Source: Lewinellaceae bacterium
Lineage (GTDB): Bacteria > Bacteroidota > Bacteroidia > Chitinophagales > Saprospiraceae
Assembly: GCA_016710765.1 (NCBI GenBank)
Contig: JADJUJ010000025.1
Location: 1 to 35,000, forward strand
DNA: 35,000 nucleotides
Reading direction: 5' to 3'
Shown one piece after another: positions 24,014 through 33,060 of this stretch. A program made the translations under genes and the position numbers. Under the pieces are notes generated by a model. It was not told the DNA's origin and ran no database searches. It saw nothing but the letters and a program-made list of their open reading frames with translations. Numbering within the stretch: position 1 is the stretch's first letter; each line of letters begins with the position of its first letter.

Positions 24014-27000
24014 ATGAACCGATGGCTAACTGGCCTAATCTGTGTGCTGTTTTTACAGCCCGCAGCTTATGGCATTGATCCCGGCGCTTTGCCCCTTGGA
24101 TTCATCCCGGGCACGCCGCTTATCGACACGATTCCTCCGGCTATAAATTGCCCACCTAGCGATACCATCGTTTTGCCTTCTGGTACCTGCACGGGGGTAT
24201 ATACCTATTCAGTGGTGGCCTATGATGACCAGCCCGGCTACGTCATCAACCAGCTGCAGGGGCTGCCCTCTGGCGCCGAGTTTCCCATCGGACAAACCTT
24301 AAACTGGTTTGCCGTTGTAGATGTTGGTGGGAACATTGACGAGTGTTCGTTTACCCTAACGGTACTTCCCGCCGCCAATGTGCTGATTTGCAAGGACATG
24401 GTTGCGGTGTCGCTCGACAGCAATTGTTATTTCAGCCCTACACCTGAAATGTTGCTGAATATGCCCTTCGGTTGCCCTGGCAATTACACTGTTGAGACCG
24501 ATAAATCACTTCCCCTTGGTAATGGTCCGTGGGTTCCCGCGGTTTATGGTTTTTCCGACATCGACAAAACCCACGCCTTCCGCGTCACGAACAACCTCAG
24601 TGGTAACAATTGTTGGGGCCAAATCACCATCAACGACAATACCCCTCCCAAGATACATTGTGCAGATATTGACCTGCCTTGTTTGGTAGACCAGATTACG
24701 CCAGCCTATTTACACGACAGTCTGCTTTTTTCAGCAGCCATTCCTTTGGTGACCGACAATTGCTACGGCAACAGCAGTGTTGATTTTTTTGATCTTCCCC
24801 AAAACCTGCCCTGCACGCCAGGTTCCGACATCAGCAGGGTGGTGAAACGGACCTGGTCGGCAGTCGACGGGCGTGGTAACCTCAGTACTTGCCTTCAGAC
24901 CATCAACCTGCGAAGAATGCTGTCGGAAGTACAATTACCCGACGATCTGGTGCTTGGTTGTCAGGACGCGGTGCCTGCCGCTTCCACTGCCGGGCTCCCT
25001 TATATCACGCTAGCCAACCGCCGTTTTTTGCTCACGGAGGAAACCAGTTGCGAACTGGATGCCCTGTACGCCGACTCTGTGGCTGTTTTGTGTCCGGGAA
25101 GCACGCGCATTGTACGGCAGTGGACGATTTACGATGCCTGCGCGGATTTGTCGCCCAACAACCCCCTAACCGGTGTTCAGTACATTGACCTGGTGGATAC
25201 GTTGGGCCCTCAAATTGAGTGTCCGGCCGGAATTACCGTAAACCTGGATGGGATTAACTGTACAGGAAAAGCATTACTGCCTGATTTTGTTGTTTACGAG
25301 AACTGCTCTTCCATTCAAACCATTCAGGTCAAATGGACAGCCCTGGGTACGGCTTACAGCCAGGATGGAACATTACAGAATTGGCCGGGAAACATGCCGT
25401 TTTTGCTCGATACCCTGGCTCATTTTGATACGTTGGCGCTCCTGGAAGCAGGCAATGTCAACATACAATTGATTGCTGCAGACGGTTGTGGAAACCTGGG
25501 CTTCTGTGATATCCCGGTAACGGTGCTCGACAGCCAGCTGCCTGTTGCGGTCTGCGATTCCTCGCTATCCGTAAATGTACCCGTTGAAGGACAATTTGAA
25601 CTGGGTGCCGGGGTGCTGGACGATGGCTCGCTGGATGCCTGTTCGCCAGTCTTTTTTAAGGCGCAACGCCTGGATCCTGGATGTTTTGCCGACACCCTTT
25701 GGCACGATCAGGTGCGTTTCTGCTGTTCAGATGTCGGCAATGCGGTGGCCGTTTTGCTTCGGGTGTACGACTTTGAAACTCCGCAGGGGCCCGTTGCCAA
25801 TGGTTTTGGCAATGGCCATTTCAGCACTTGCCTGACCATGGTAAACGTCAACACAGCCTCCGCACCGTCTTGTGTTGCCCCGCCTGATACGCTGCTCCCT
25901 TGCACGCTTTTTGATCCGACCTTGGAAGCCTACGGTATGCCCCTGTTGTCTTGCAGCACCGATTCTTTTGCTGTTTTGATGGATGTGACCCAATTTGACT
26001 CAACTTGTTCCAGCGGGACGATAGTCAGGCAATTTCAGGTGTTCAATGCCGTAGGTGAAATGGCAGAATGCAGCCAGCAAATTGTGATTGATTTTTCACA
26101 AGACTATTATATGCGTTTTCCGGATGATATTGTCGTCTCTAATTGCACGGCCTCTGGTATTTATGGCGAACCGGTAGTGTTTAACCAAGGCTGTGGCGAT
26201 ACGGAAATCAGCTACACGGACGAGGTGTTCACGGTGGTGCCCGATGCTTGTTATAAAATTGAACGCACCTGGACAATCACTAATGCCTGCACTTACGATC
26301 CGCTTTTACCACTGGTTTCGGTACCCAATCCCAACCCTAATGCGGTGAGCAATCACCCCTCCAACTTGCCAGGGCCGGTGGTATCAGCCTTTGGTTCACA
26401 GGCGCCCTGGACGTCCACAATTGTCAAAATTAGCCCTACAGATCCAGCCCCAACCGATTTCAGTATATTCTGGATGGCCGATGCCAATGGTTACCGCTAT
26501 AAGCACATCATCAAAGTGATCGATTCCGAAAGCCCTTTGGTGATGAACTGTCCCTTGGATACCTTGCTAATACAGGATCCCAGCAACAACGATACGCTGT
26601 TTTGGCGCGACGATTTTTACCAGGGTGGCGTTGATTTTTGTGAAGGCCAAACAAACCTCAACATCGAAACAACTGACCTCTGCAGTGGAGCAGCCGGAAG
26701 CATTTCCTATATTTTATACCTGGATCTCGATGGAGACGGTGCCAGCGATACGGAAATTAACAGCGCTAATCCACCACCGCCAGGGAAAGTGGTATATAAT
26801 GGCACGGCATATTATTTCGACAGCCGGAATGTTCCTGCCAATCAAAAATTTCGCTGGGATATTCAGCAAACGGTGCAGGATCAAGTACGGAGTGCCCGCG
26901 TAATATGGAATACCCAGGCCAACCCTACGATGCATATTTTACCCCAAATACCGCCTGGGACCCATAAAATTAAGTGGATCGTCATGGATTTGTGCGGTAA

Positions 27001-28279
27001 CCAGTCCATTTGCGAATACCCATTTACGGTCAATAATACCAGCGGAAGCTGTCCGGGTAGCCAAGAGCCTGTATTGGGAACTTTGGCAACCGAAAACGGG
27101 GCTGGGGTACAATATGCCAATGTCGCCCTGCAATTTACAGCCCCCAATGGTACGCAAACACTCCAGCAGGAATCAGATCTGGCCGGCGGCTACTTTTTTA
27201 CACCCGGTGTGCCTTATCACGCGTCCTACTTTATTGAGCCCAAACGGCTCGACTATGTCCAAAACGGCGTAACGACCTTCGACCTGATTTTGGTCAGTAA
27301 GCATATTCTGGGCATCGAAATGCTTGATTCACCTTACAAACGCATCGCCGCTGACGCCAACCGCTCTAATACCATTACCACATTTGATATCGTGGAATTC
27401 CGCAAACTGATCCTGGGCATCTACGACTTTTTACCCAACAATACCTCCTGGCGATTTATTGACCAGCAGTATGTTTTTCCAGACCCCGAACAGCCTTTTA
27501 ACCCGGCCTTTCCGGAAACCGTGCAAGAACCGGACCTGGAGCCCGGTGACAACACCCAACACAATTTTGTCGGGGTGAAAGTAGGCGATGTGAACAACTC
27601 TGCTGTCGCCAACGGCCTGCTGACACCCGATGACCGGACAGCCTCAGCGCTGATGATTACCTACGACAATGTTATGTTGGAAAAAGGCCAGTTGTACGAT
27701 ATCGCTTTTCATCCTGACACTGCAATCACTGGCTGGCAGGGTAGCATTGTACTGGCGGAATCCGAAATCGTCGAACTGGTTTCAGGTTTGCCTGATGATG
27801 GCTATGCCTTGTTTGACCACGGCCGTAATCTTCGGTTTTGCTGGTTCACCACAGGTGCTGCAGAACAGCCTACATTGGTGTTGCGGCTGCGCGCTGGCAG
27901 GTCCGGACGCTTGTCCAATGAAATCAAGTTGGGCAATCTTGTAACGCCATCGGAAGCCATTGATGCCGAAGGGCAAATGGTGCGTCCGGAACTGCAGGTG
28001 ATTGGTACGGCGCCCGTACCTGACGTCTTATGTGTGGCCGTGTTGCCCAATCCTTTTTCCAATCAGGCGGTGTTGCGTTTCTCGCATACGCGTTCAGAAA
28101 ATGTCTGCGTGGAGGTTTTTGATGCCCAGGGAAGATTGGTTTTACGGCAGTACAATTGGTATGAAGCGGGTAGTTATCAAGTGCCCCTGCAGTTGCCTTC
28201 GTCCTGTCCGCCTGGCTTGTACAGTCTTCGATTGGTTGCAGGGCGGTCTGTTGCCTACAATAAATTACAAAAGCTGTAG
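24014..28279 (+). CDS. Large multidomain T9SS-secreted protein (HYR, dockerin-like, cohesin-like)
   Basis: This 1421-aa secreted protein has a signal peptide (about 1-20, ending AYG). An HYR-type Ig domain follows at about 38-118 (PPAINCPPSDTIVLPSGTCTG ... WFAVVDVGGNIDECSFTLTV). A long row of Cys-bearing Ig-like modules comes next, with phrases such as NNCWGQITINDNTPPKIHC and SICEYPFTVNN. A carboxypeptidase-regulatory-like domain lies near 1020-1090. A dockerin-like repeat follows (AADANRSNTITTFDIVEFRKLILG about 1111-1134, and GDVNNS near 1191). A cohesin-like beta domain spans about 1215-1320. The end (1343-1421, VLPNPFSNQAVLRF ... GLYSLRLV) is a T9SS type A sorting domain. Role: surface or secreted adhesin or scaffold. 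No enzyme domain seen. Confidence 0.88.
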   Translation: MNRWLTGLICVLFLQPAAYGIDPGALPLGFIPGTPLIDTIPPAINCPPSDTIVLPSGTCTGVYTYSVVAYDDQPGYVINQLQGLPSGAEFPIGQTLNWFAVVDVGGNIDECSFTLTVLPAANVLICKDMVAVSLDSNCYFSPTPEMLLNMPFGCPGNYTVETDKSLPLGNGPWVPAVYGFSDIDKTHAFRVTNNLSGNNCWGQITINDNTPPKIHCADIDLPCLVDQITPAYLHDSLLFSAAIPLVTDNCYGNSSVDFFDLPQNLPCTPGSDISRVVKRTWSAVDGRGNLSTCLQTINLRRMLSEVQLPDDLVLGCQDAVPAASTAGLPYITLANRRFLLTEETSCELDALYADSVAVLCPGSTRIVRQWTIYDACADLSPNNPLTGVQYIDLVDTLGPQIECPAGITVNLDGINCTGKALLPDFVVYENCSSIQTIQVKWTALGTAYSQDGTLQNWPGNMPFLLDTLAHFDTLALLEAGNVNIQLIAADGCGNLGFCDIPVTVLDSQLPVAVCDSSLSVNVPVEGQFELGAGVLDDGSLDACSPVFFKAQRLDPGCFADTLWHDQVRFCCSDVGNAVAVLLRVYDFETPQGPVANGFGNGHFSTCLTMVNVNTASAPSCVAPPDTLLPCTLFDPTLEAYGMPLLSCSTDSFAVLMDVTQFDSTCSSGTIVRQFQVFNAVGEMAECSQQIVIDFSQDYYMRFPDDIVVSNCTASGIYGEPVVFNQGCGDTEISYTDEVFTVVPDACYKIERTWTITNACTYDPLLPLVSVPNPNPNAVSNHPSNLPGPVVSAFGSQAPWTSTIVKISPTDPAPTDFSIFWMADANGYRYKHIIKVIDSESPLVMNCPLDTLLIQDPSNNDTLFWRDDFYQGGVDFCEGQTNLNIETTDLCSGAAGSISYILYLDLDGDGASDTEINSANPPPPGKVVYNGTAYYFDSRNVPANQKFRWDIQQTVQDQVRSARVIWNTQANPTMHILPQIPPGTHKIKWIVMDLCGNQSICEYPFTVNNTSGSCPGSQEPVLGTLATENGAGVQYANVALQFTAPNGTQTLQQESDLAGGYFFTPGVPYHASYFIEPKRLDYVQNGVTTFDLILVSKHILGIEMLDSPYKRIAADANRSNTITTFDIVEFRKLILGIYDFLPNNTSWRFIDQQYVFPDPEQPFNPAFPETVQEPDLEPGDNTQHNFVGVKVGDVNNSAVANGLLTPDDRTASALMITYDNVMLEKGQLYDIAFHPDTAITGWQGSIVLAESEIVELVSGLPDDGYALFDHGRNLRFCWFTTGAAEQPTLVLRLRAGRSGRLSNEIKLGNLVTPSEAIDAEGQMVRPELQVIGTAPVPDVLCVAVLPNPFSNQAVLRFSHTRSENVCVEVFDAQGRLVLRQYNWYEAGSYQVPLQLPSSCPPGLYSLRLVAGRSVAYNKLQKL

Positions 28280-28315
28280 GATCAAGATCGGGTCGGTTTT
28301 TTCAAAGGTAAGTGT

Positions 28316-30748
28316 TTAATGCGACCCATTCTGTTTGCCGATGATCTCAAAGTCCTGGACCAGCCGAAATCCATCGCGGTCTACCAGCGCAAGTTGGTGT
28401 TTTCCAACCGTAGGCTGCAGCGCCATTTGGTGGAAGGTTCTGGTACTGCCCAGGAAAACCCCGTCGAGGTGCCAAAAGATCTCCATATCGGGGTTGCGGT
28501 GTGCAACCTGAAAGACAGTACTGCTGCGTTTACCGTCGAGATCAATGGGGACGTATATTTTGGTTTTAATTTTGGGGTAAATCATCTGCATGGGACTTTG
28601 TGCCTTTGCAGTTCCACCCAGACAGTCGGGCCGGAAGGGTGGGGGAGTGCGGTAGGATGGATTCTTGGTTTTGAAATAATATTCTTCGAGCGGTGGCAAT
28701 ACGAACCAGGGTTCGTGGACAATATTGGCAGCGGGTTCACAATCAGCATTGACCTGCCATTGCTTGCTGGCGTCGAGGTGTAACAACTGGTGGTAGGGAC
28801 AGTTTTTGGCTTGCAGCCCTGATCGTGGCATCCAAATGGAATCAACAGGGCACCAATCACCAGCGCGGAAGCCGCTTTGTTGGCAGACCGGCGCTTGCAC
28901 CATGGCATCATATGGCGGATCAAACCAGCCGTCCTGCGGCAGCAAGGCGAAAATATCGAACAATACCGGCGCCGCCTTTTCCACACCGAGCAAGCCGGGC
29001 CGCCCTTCTCCATCGGCATTGCCAACCCAAACGCCTACGGCATAATGCGGACTGACACCTGCTGCCCAGGCATCGCGGAAGCCAAAACTGGTTCCTGTTT
29101 TCCAGGCGATTCTCCGGCTGGCTTCAAAAAGTTCCCATTCTCCCGAGCTGCTGGGTCGCTCTACCTCTTGCATGGCCTGAAAAGTGAACCAAATGGCACC
29201 GGCGCTCAATAATTCACTGTCGGTACGCAGTAAAACCTGCGGTGGCTTCTGGTCCCGCAGAAAACAAGGCGGACGAAAATCTGCTGCGCTATAGCGGCCG
29301 TCGCGATCGTAAAAACTACCCAATTCACGGGCCATACAGGCATAGGTATTGGTAATGTCGAGTAGGTTGGCTTCGGCACCACCCAGAATAAGGGAGAGTC
29401 CGTAGTGGTCGGGAGGCTGGTTGATGGTGCTCAGCCCCAGCCGTCGGAGGTTAAAATGAAATTTTTCCACACCATACTGCTGGAGCAGCAGTACAAATGG
29501 AATATTTAAAGAACGCACCAGTGCCCTTCGGGCGGGAATGGCGCCATCGTAATTTTCGTAATAATTTTCGGGTTTGTAGCGGCCTAGCTGCGTTGGGACA
29601 TCGGCGAGCAGGCTGTTGGGTAAAATGTCGCCACTCTCCAATGCCAGGGCGTAGAGGTAGGGTTTCAGGATGCTGCCGGTGCTTCGCGGGGCCTTGATGA
29701 TGTCGACCTGCTCGCTGTGTTCGGCACCAGCACCGGGTACGTTCCCGACATAGGCGAGCACATTGCCCGTGGGCACATCCAGAATCACAGCCGCCATGTT
29801 GTAAATTTCGTTGCCACGGTATTGTTCCTGGCGTCGCGTCACAATATCGTTTACACGGGCCTGTAGGGCGCGGTTGATGGTCGTTGCAAAACGGTATTGC
29901 CGGGTGTGGGCAGCGCTGGCAGCCAGCCGGTCGAGCAGGTGGGGCGCCAGTTGGGGCAGGTTCTGGGGGGCATCGGGGAGGCTTTCGTCCTGGGCAAGAC
30001 TGCAAGTTGTTTCGTCCATCAGGCCCTTATCGCGGAGACGCTTCAACAGCCGATTGCGTTTTTCCAGCAATGCCCTTCGGTTGCGCCCGGGGTGAATGAG
30101 TGCAGGACTGTTGGGTAAAACGGCAAGCGTGGCTGCTTCTGCCCAACTCAGCAAGTCGGGGCTTTTGCCAAAATACCGCCAGGAGGCCGCCTCGATGCCC
30201 ACCACGTTGCCGCCAAAAGGCGCGTTGGCCGCATAAAGCCGAAGGATTGTTTTTTTCGTACGGCCCAGTTCGAGGCGTGTGGCCATAAACATCTCTACGC
30301 ATTTTTGCCACAGGGTGCGCGGAGGGTTACCCCTTGCCATCCGGACAACCTGCATGCTGAGGGTGCTGCCGCCCGATACCACTTTTGCTGCGCGAATATT
30401 TTGCCAGCTGGCCCGCAGGAGGCCAATCGGATCGATGCCAGGGTGCCAGTAAAAGCGCTGGTCTTCAAATTCCACGACACATTGGGCGTACTTTTCAGGG
30501 AGCTGCGCCGGATCGGGAAACCGCCATTGCCCGTCGGCTGCAATGCGGGCGCCCAGCAAACCACCTTTTTGGTCTTCCACCACGACGGAAAGCGGCGCGT
30601 CAAAAAGCGGTCTGGGCAGACAAAAGAGCCAGAGCAGGCCAATGGCCAGCAGGGAAATTGCCCATTTTGGATGCTTGCGCACCACCTGATAAAGCCATTT
30701 GCCAACCGTTTGCAAAAAATGGTGCAACATTTGAAGTGCAGATTGCAT
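28316..30748 (-). CDS. pbpC: Penicillin-binding protein 1C
   Basis: This 810-aa bifunctional peptidoglycan synthase has a membrane helix (about 29-44). A GT51 glycosyltransferase domain carries the catalytic glutamate E95 in EFEDQRFYWHPG and GGSTLSMQ (126-133). The transpeptidase has S359-ILK-362 (active serine), S413-LN and K550-TG. A C-terminal biPBP_C beta domain (about 720-800) marks it as PBP1C and not PBP1A. All motifs are present, so it should be active. In many bacteria pbpC lies beside an alpha-2-macroglobulin gene; none is here. It diverges from rpoD and converges on the large T9SS gene with only 36 bp between, with no visible terminator. Confidence 0.94.
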   Translation of the reverse strand: MQSALQMLHHFLQTVGKWLYQVVRKHPKWAISLLAIGLLWLFCLPRPLFDAPLSVVVEDQKGGLLGARIAADGQWRFPDPAQLPEKYAQCVVEFEDQRFYWHPGIDPIGLLRASWQNIRAAKVVSGGSTLSMQVVRMARGNPPRTLWQKCVEMFMATRLELGRTKKTILRLYAANAPFGGNVVGIEAASWRYFGKSPDLLSWAEAATLAVLPNSPALIHPGRNRRALLEKRNRLLKRLRDKGLMDETTCSLAQDESLPDAPQNLPQLAPHLLDRLAASAAHTRQYRFATTINRALQARVNDIVTRRQEQYRGNEIYNMAAVILDVPTGNVLAYVGNVPGAGAEHSEQVDIIKAPRSTGSILKPYLYALALESGDILPNSLLADVPTQLGRYKPENYYENYDGAIPARRALVRSLNIPFVLLLQQYGVEKFHFNLRRLGLSTINQPPDHYGLSLILGGAEANLLDITNTYACMARELGSFYDRDGRYSAADFRPPCFLRDQKPPQVLLRTDSELLSAGAIWFTFQAMQEVERPSSSGEWELFEASRRIAWKTGTSFGFRDAWAAGVSPHYAVGVWVGNADGEGRPGLLGVEKAAPVLFDIFALLPQDGWFDPPYDAMVQAPVCQQSGFRAGDWCPVDSIWMPRSGLQAKNCPYHQLLHLDASKQWQVNADCEPAANIVHEPWFVLPPLEEYYFKTKNPSYRTPPPFRPDCLGGTAKAQSPMQMIYPKIKTKIYVPIDLDGKRSSTVFQVAHRNPDMEIFWHLDGVFLGSTRTFHQMALQPTVGKHQLALVDRDGFRLVQDFEIIGKQNGSH

Positions 30749-30773
30749 CCTGTTATCGTTGGTTAAAGTGGGA

Positions 30774-30804
30774 CTAAGGTAGGCTCGAATTATATGTGGT
30801 ACAA
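30774..30804 (-). promoter_or_regulatory. Possible promoter of pbpC
   Basis: On the minus strand TACCTTAG (complement of 30774-30781) differs from TAnnTTTG at one position and sits exactly 20 bp after TTG (complement of 30802-30804). It lies 26 nt before the ATG. Confidence 0.45.
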
Positions 30805-30894
30805 GAACCGTCGCTCAAATGAAGGTAAAACAGTGTTATTCGAGGATTTTTTTTTATTTTACGAAAATATATAGGCACTTCAAGCCTTGCGATA

Positions 30895-30902
30895 TATTTT
30901 TG
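30895..30902 (+). promoter_or_regulatory. Possible -7 box of rpoD
   Basis: TATTTTTG is a perfect TAnnTTTG match in the A/T-rich divergent spacer, about 100 nt before the start at 31005. A second candidate, GATTTTTG (30932-30939), is closer but has one mismatch. No ideal -33 element was found for either. Confidence 0.35.
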
Positions 30903-31004
30903 TTTGCAAAATGTCAATAACATTAACAAAAGATTTTTGCCGTTTTGGAAACTTTTTGTTCCAAATACGTTTTAATCATAAGAGAAAGTATATCCCCTAA
31001 CGTC

Positions 31005-31871
31005 ATGCGTCAACTTAAGATTACCCATAAAATAACCAACCGGGAAAGCCTCGCGCTGGATAAATACCTGAACGACATCGGAAAAATTCCCATGCTCGTC
31101 GGGGAAGAAGAAGCCGAGCTGGCCCGCCGCATTCGCGATGGAGACCAGGAGGCACTCGATAAACTGACCAAGTCTAACTTGCGCTTTGTGGTCTCTGTGG
31201 CCAAACAATACCAAAACCAGGGCCTTAGCCTCTCCGATCTGATCAATGAAGGTAATGTTGGATTGATGAAAGCTGCCCGCCGTTTCGACGAAACCAAGGG
31301 CTTTAAATTCATTTCCTATGCTGTATGGTGGATTCGGCAGAGCATACTGCAAGCCATCGTGGAGAACAGCCGGATTGTCCGGATGCCCCTCAATAAAATT
31401 GGTTCTTACAACAAAGTCAATGAGGCGTTCATCTCTTTCGTTCAGGAATTCGAGCGCGAACCCTCCGATGAAGAGCTGGCCGAACTGCTGGAAATGACCC
31501 CCCGCGAAGTGCAAACCATGATGCGCAGCACCATCCGCCACGTTTCATTTGACGCGCCTATTGCCAATACCGACGACAGCGATGCTACCATGCTGGATGT
31601 ATTCATGCAAGAAGGTGGTGAAGAACCCGATGTGGAACTGATGTCGGAGTCGCTTCGGGAAGAAGTTGCACACGGCCTTGCCCTCCTTTCACCCCGTGAA
31701 ATGGAAGTGATTGCTTCTTACTATGGGTTAAGCGGCTACAAACCCCTTACCCTGGAAGAAATTGGCGAACTGTACGGCCTGACCCGCGAACGGGTTCGCC
31801 AGATCAAGGAACGCGCCATACGCAGGTTGCGCAAATCGTACAGCAGCCATTTGAAAACTTATCTGGGCTAA
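31005..31871 (+). CDS. rpoD: Primary sigma factor RpoD/SigA
   Basis: This 288-aa sigma-70 is of the short Bacteroidota type, without region 1.1. The start MRQLKITHKITNRESLALDKYL at 31005 matches the family and replaces an earlier in-frame ATG at 30945. Region 1.2 covers about 18-45. Region 2 (58-115) holds NLRFVVSVAKQYQNQGLSLSDLINEGNVGLMKA and the -10-binding YAVWWIRQSI. Region 3 lies near 135-185. Region 4.2 (249-277) has the helix-turn-helix LEEIGELYGLTRERVRQIKERAIRRLR. In this phylum it directs RNA polymerase to TTG/TAnnTTTG promoters such as those marked here. A strong terminator follows. Confidence 0.96.
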   Translation: MRQLKITHKITNRESLALDKYLNDIGKIPMLVGEEEAELARRIRDGDQEALDKLTKSNLRFVVSVAKQYQNQGLSLSDLINEGNVGLMKAARRFDETKGFKFISYAVWWIRQSILQAIVENSRIVRMPLNKIGSYNKVNEAFISFVQEFEREPSDEELAELLEMTPREVQTMMRSTIRHVSFDAPIANTDDSDATMLDVFMQEGGEEPDVELMSESLREEVAHGLALLSPREMEVIASYYGLSGYKPLTLEEIGELYGLTRERVRQIKERAIRRLRKSYSSHLKTYLG

Positions 31872-31901
31872 TTACGCCACCATTTGTTTTCACCACGTTG
31901 G

Positions 31902-31947
31902 ATCACAAAGCAAAGGAGCGAAAAACCTTGCTTTGTGATTTTTTTTT
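31902..31947 (+). terminator. Terminator of rpoD
   Basis: A perfect 12-bp stem (31902-31913 with 31928-31939) is followed directly by a run of T residues to 31947. It begins 31 bp after the rpoD stop codon. Confidence 0.92.
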
Positions 31948-31975
31948 GTAGCCTCAGGGTAATATGGCTGCCGTA

Positions 31976-32131
31976 TCACTGCACAGGGTTTTGCCTGTTT
32001 CTTCGGCAATGCTCGCTGCAATATTTGACTTCGTTCCAAACTTTTTCCCATTTTTTACGCCAAACCAATGGCCGGCCGCATGTTATGCAGATTTTAGCGG
32101 GCAGATCTGCTTTTTTTATGCTTTTTGCCAT
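31976..32131 (-). CDS. DUF2256 family zinc-ribbon-like small protein
   Basis: This 51-aa protein MAKSIKKADLPAKICITCGRPLVWRKKWEKVWNEVKYCSEHCRR carries the full DUF2256 pattern. Two cysteine pairs, C15/C18 and C38/C42, probably hold one zinc ion, and the conserved RPLVWRKKWEKVWNEVKYCS lies between them. The function of the family is not known; members sometimes adjoin photolyase-related or DNA-modifying genes. The start at 32131 is chosen over one 16 codons upstream because AGGAAGG, an unusually good ribosome-binding site for this phylum, lies 5 nt before it. The gene is convergent with rpoD. Confidence 0.85.
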   Translation of the reverse strand: MAKSIKKADLPAKICITCGRPLVWRKKWEKVWNEVKYCSEHCRRNRQNPVQ

Positions 32132-32292
32132 AAGTCCTTCCTCAAGATAAAAAGGGGCTGTTACTGTACCGGATACCAAACATCCGATGCGATTGTTTGG
32201 TTGGATGCCGCTTCATTTTTTTCCATTTTCCCCACAAACCAAAAGTTTCATTAAAAAAGCAGAACTTTGCGCGGCCGAAAACGCGGTAACTT

Positions 32293-33024
32293 ATGTATTT
32301 GGCCCTTGACATCGGAAATACCCGTACTAAAGCAGGTCTGTTCGACCAGAATTTGCTGTCGGAGCAAGCGAATTGGCAAGGTCGTTCGTTAGAGCAATTA
32401 TCTGTTTGGCTTCAGCAACAAAAGCCGTCGCGGGCCATCGTTTCGTCGGTAGCCGATCCGGATCAAGCATTGCTTCAATTCCTGCGGGCTAAAATGCAAG
32501 TGCTGGAACTGGATGCCGATACGCCGCTGCCATTTGAAAATACTTATCGTACACCGCATACCCTCGGAAAAGACCGGGTGGCGGCGGTGGCAGGCGCTCA
32601 GCAGTTGTTGCAAGGACAGGCTTGTCTGGTTATCGATTGTGGCACTTGTATAAAATATGAATTGCTGACAGCCGATGGCATTTACCTGGGCGGAAACATT
32701 GCTCCGGGTGCCTTCATGCGGATTCAGGCCATGCATACTTTTACAGCGCGTTTGCCGGAAGTGCCGATGGAAATGCCAACATATGCCTGGGGCAACAGTA
32801 CCGAAACCGCCCTCCAAAATGGCGCTTTGCAAGGCGCTGTACAGGAAATACTGGGGTTTTGGCGGCTTTTTGCAGCACAGCACAGTGGGTTGCAAGTTGT
32901 TCTGACTGGTGGTGATGCACTTTTTTTTCTGCCGCACCTGCAAGTATGCCATCCGCAGTACGAACCGAATCTGACGTTAATTGGGCTTCACGCCATATTG
33001 CAATACAACATCAACCATTTTTAG
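32293..33024 (+). CDS. coaX: Type III pantothenate kinase
   Basis: This 243-aa cytoplasmic enzyme phosphorylates pantothenate, the first step of coenzyme A synthesis. The ASKHA-fold motifs are all visible: LALDIGNTRTKAGLF (3-17, phosphate loop), TLGKDRVAAVAGA (90-102) with the likely catalytic D94, IDCGTCIKYEL (114-124), GGNIAPG (133-139) and VLTGGDA near the C-terminus. Length is typical. A weak GAACTTTG (32262-32269) precedes it. The outer-membrane protein gene follows 36 bp later, an arrangement I recall from other Bacteroidota. Confidence 0.94.
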   Translation: MYLALDIGNTRTKAGLFDQNLLSEQANWQGRSLEQLSVWLQQQKPSRAIVSSVADPDQALLQFLRAKMQVLELDADTPLPFENTYRTPHTLGKDRVAAVAGAQQLLQGQACLVIDCGTCIKYELLTADGIYLGGNIAPGAFMRIQAMHTFTARLPEVPMEMPTYAWGNSTETALQNGALQGAVQEILGFWRLFAAQHSGLQVVLTGGDALFFLPHLQVCHPQYEPNLTLIGLHAILQYNINHF

Positions 33025-33060
33025 TCCCAAGAAAAACCTGACATAAACACCTATTCTACG

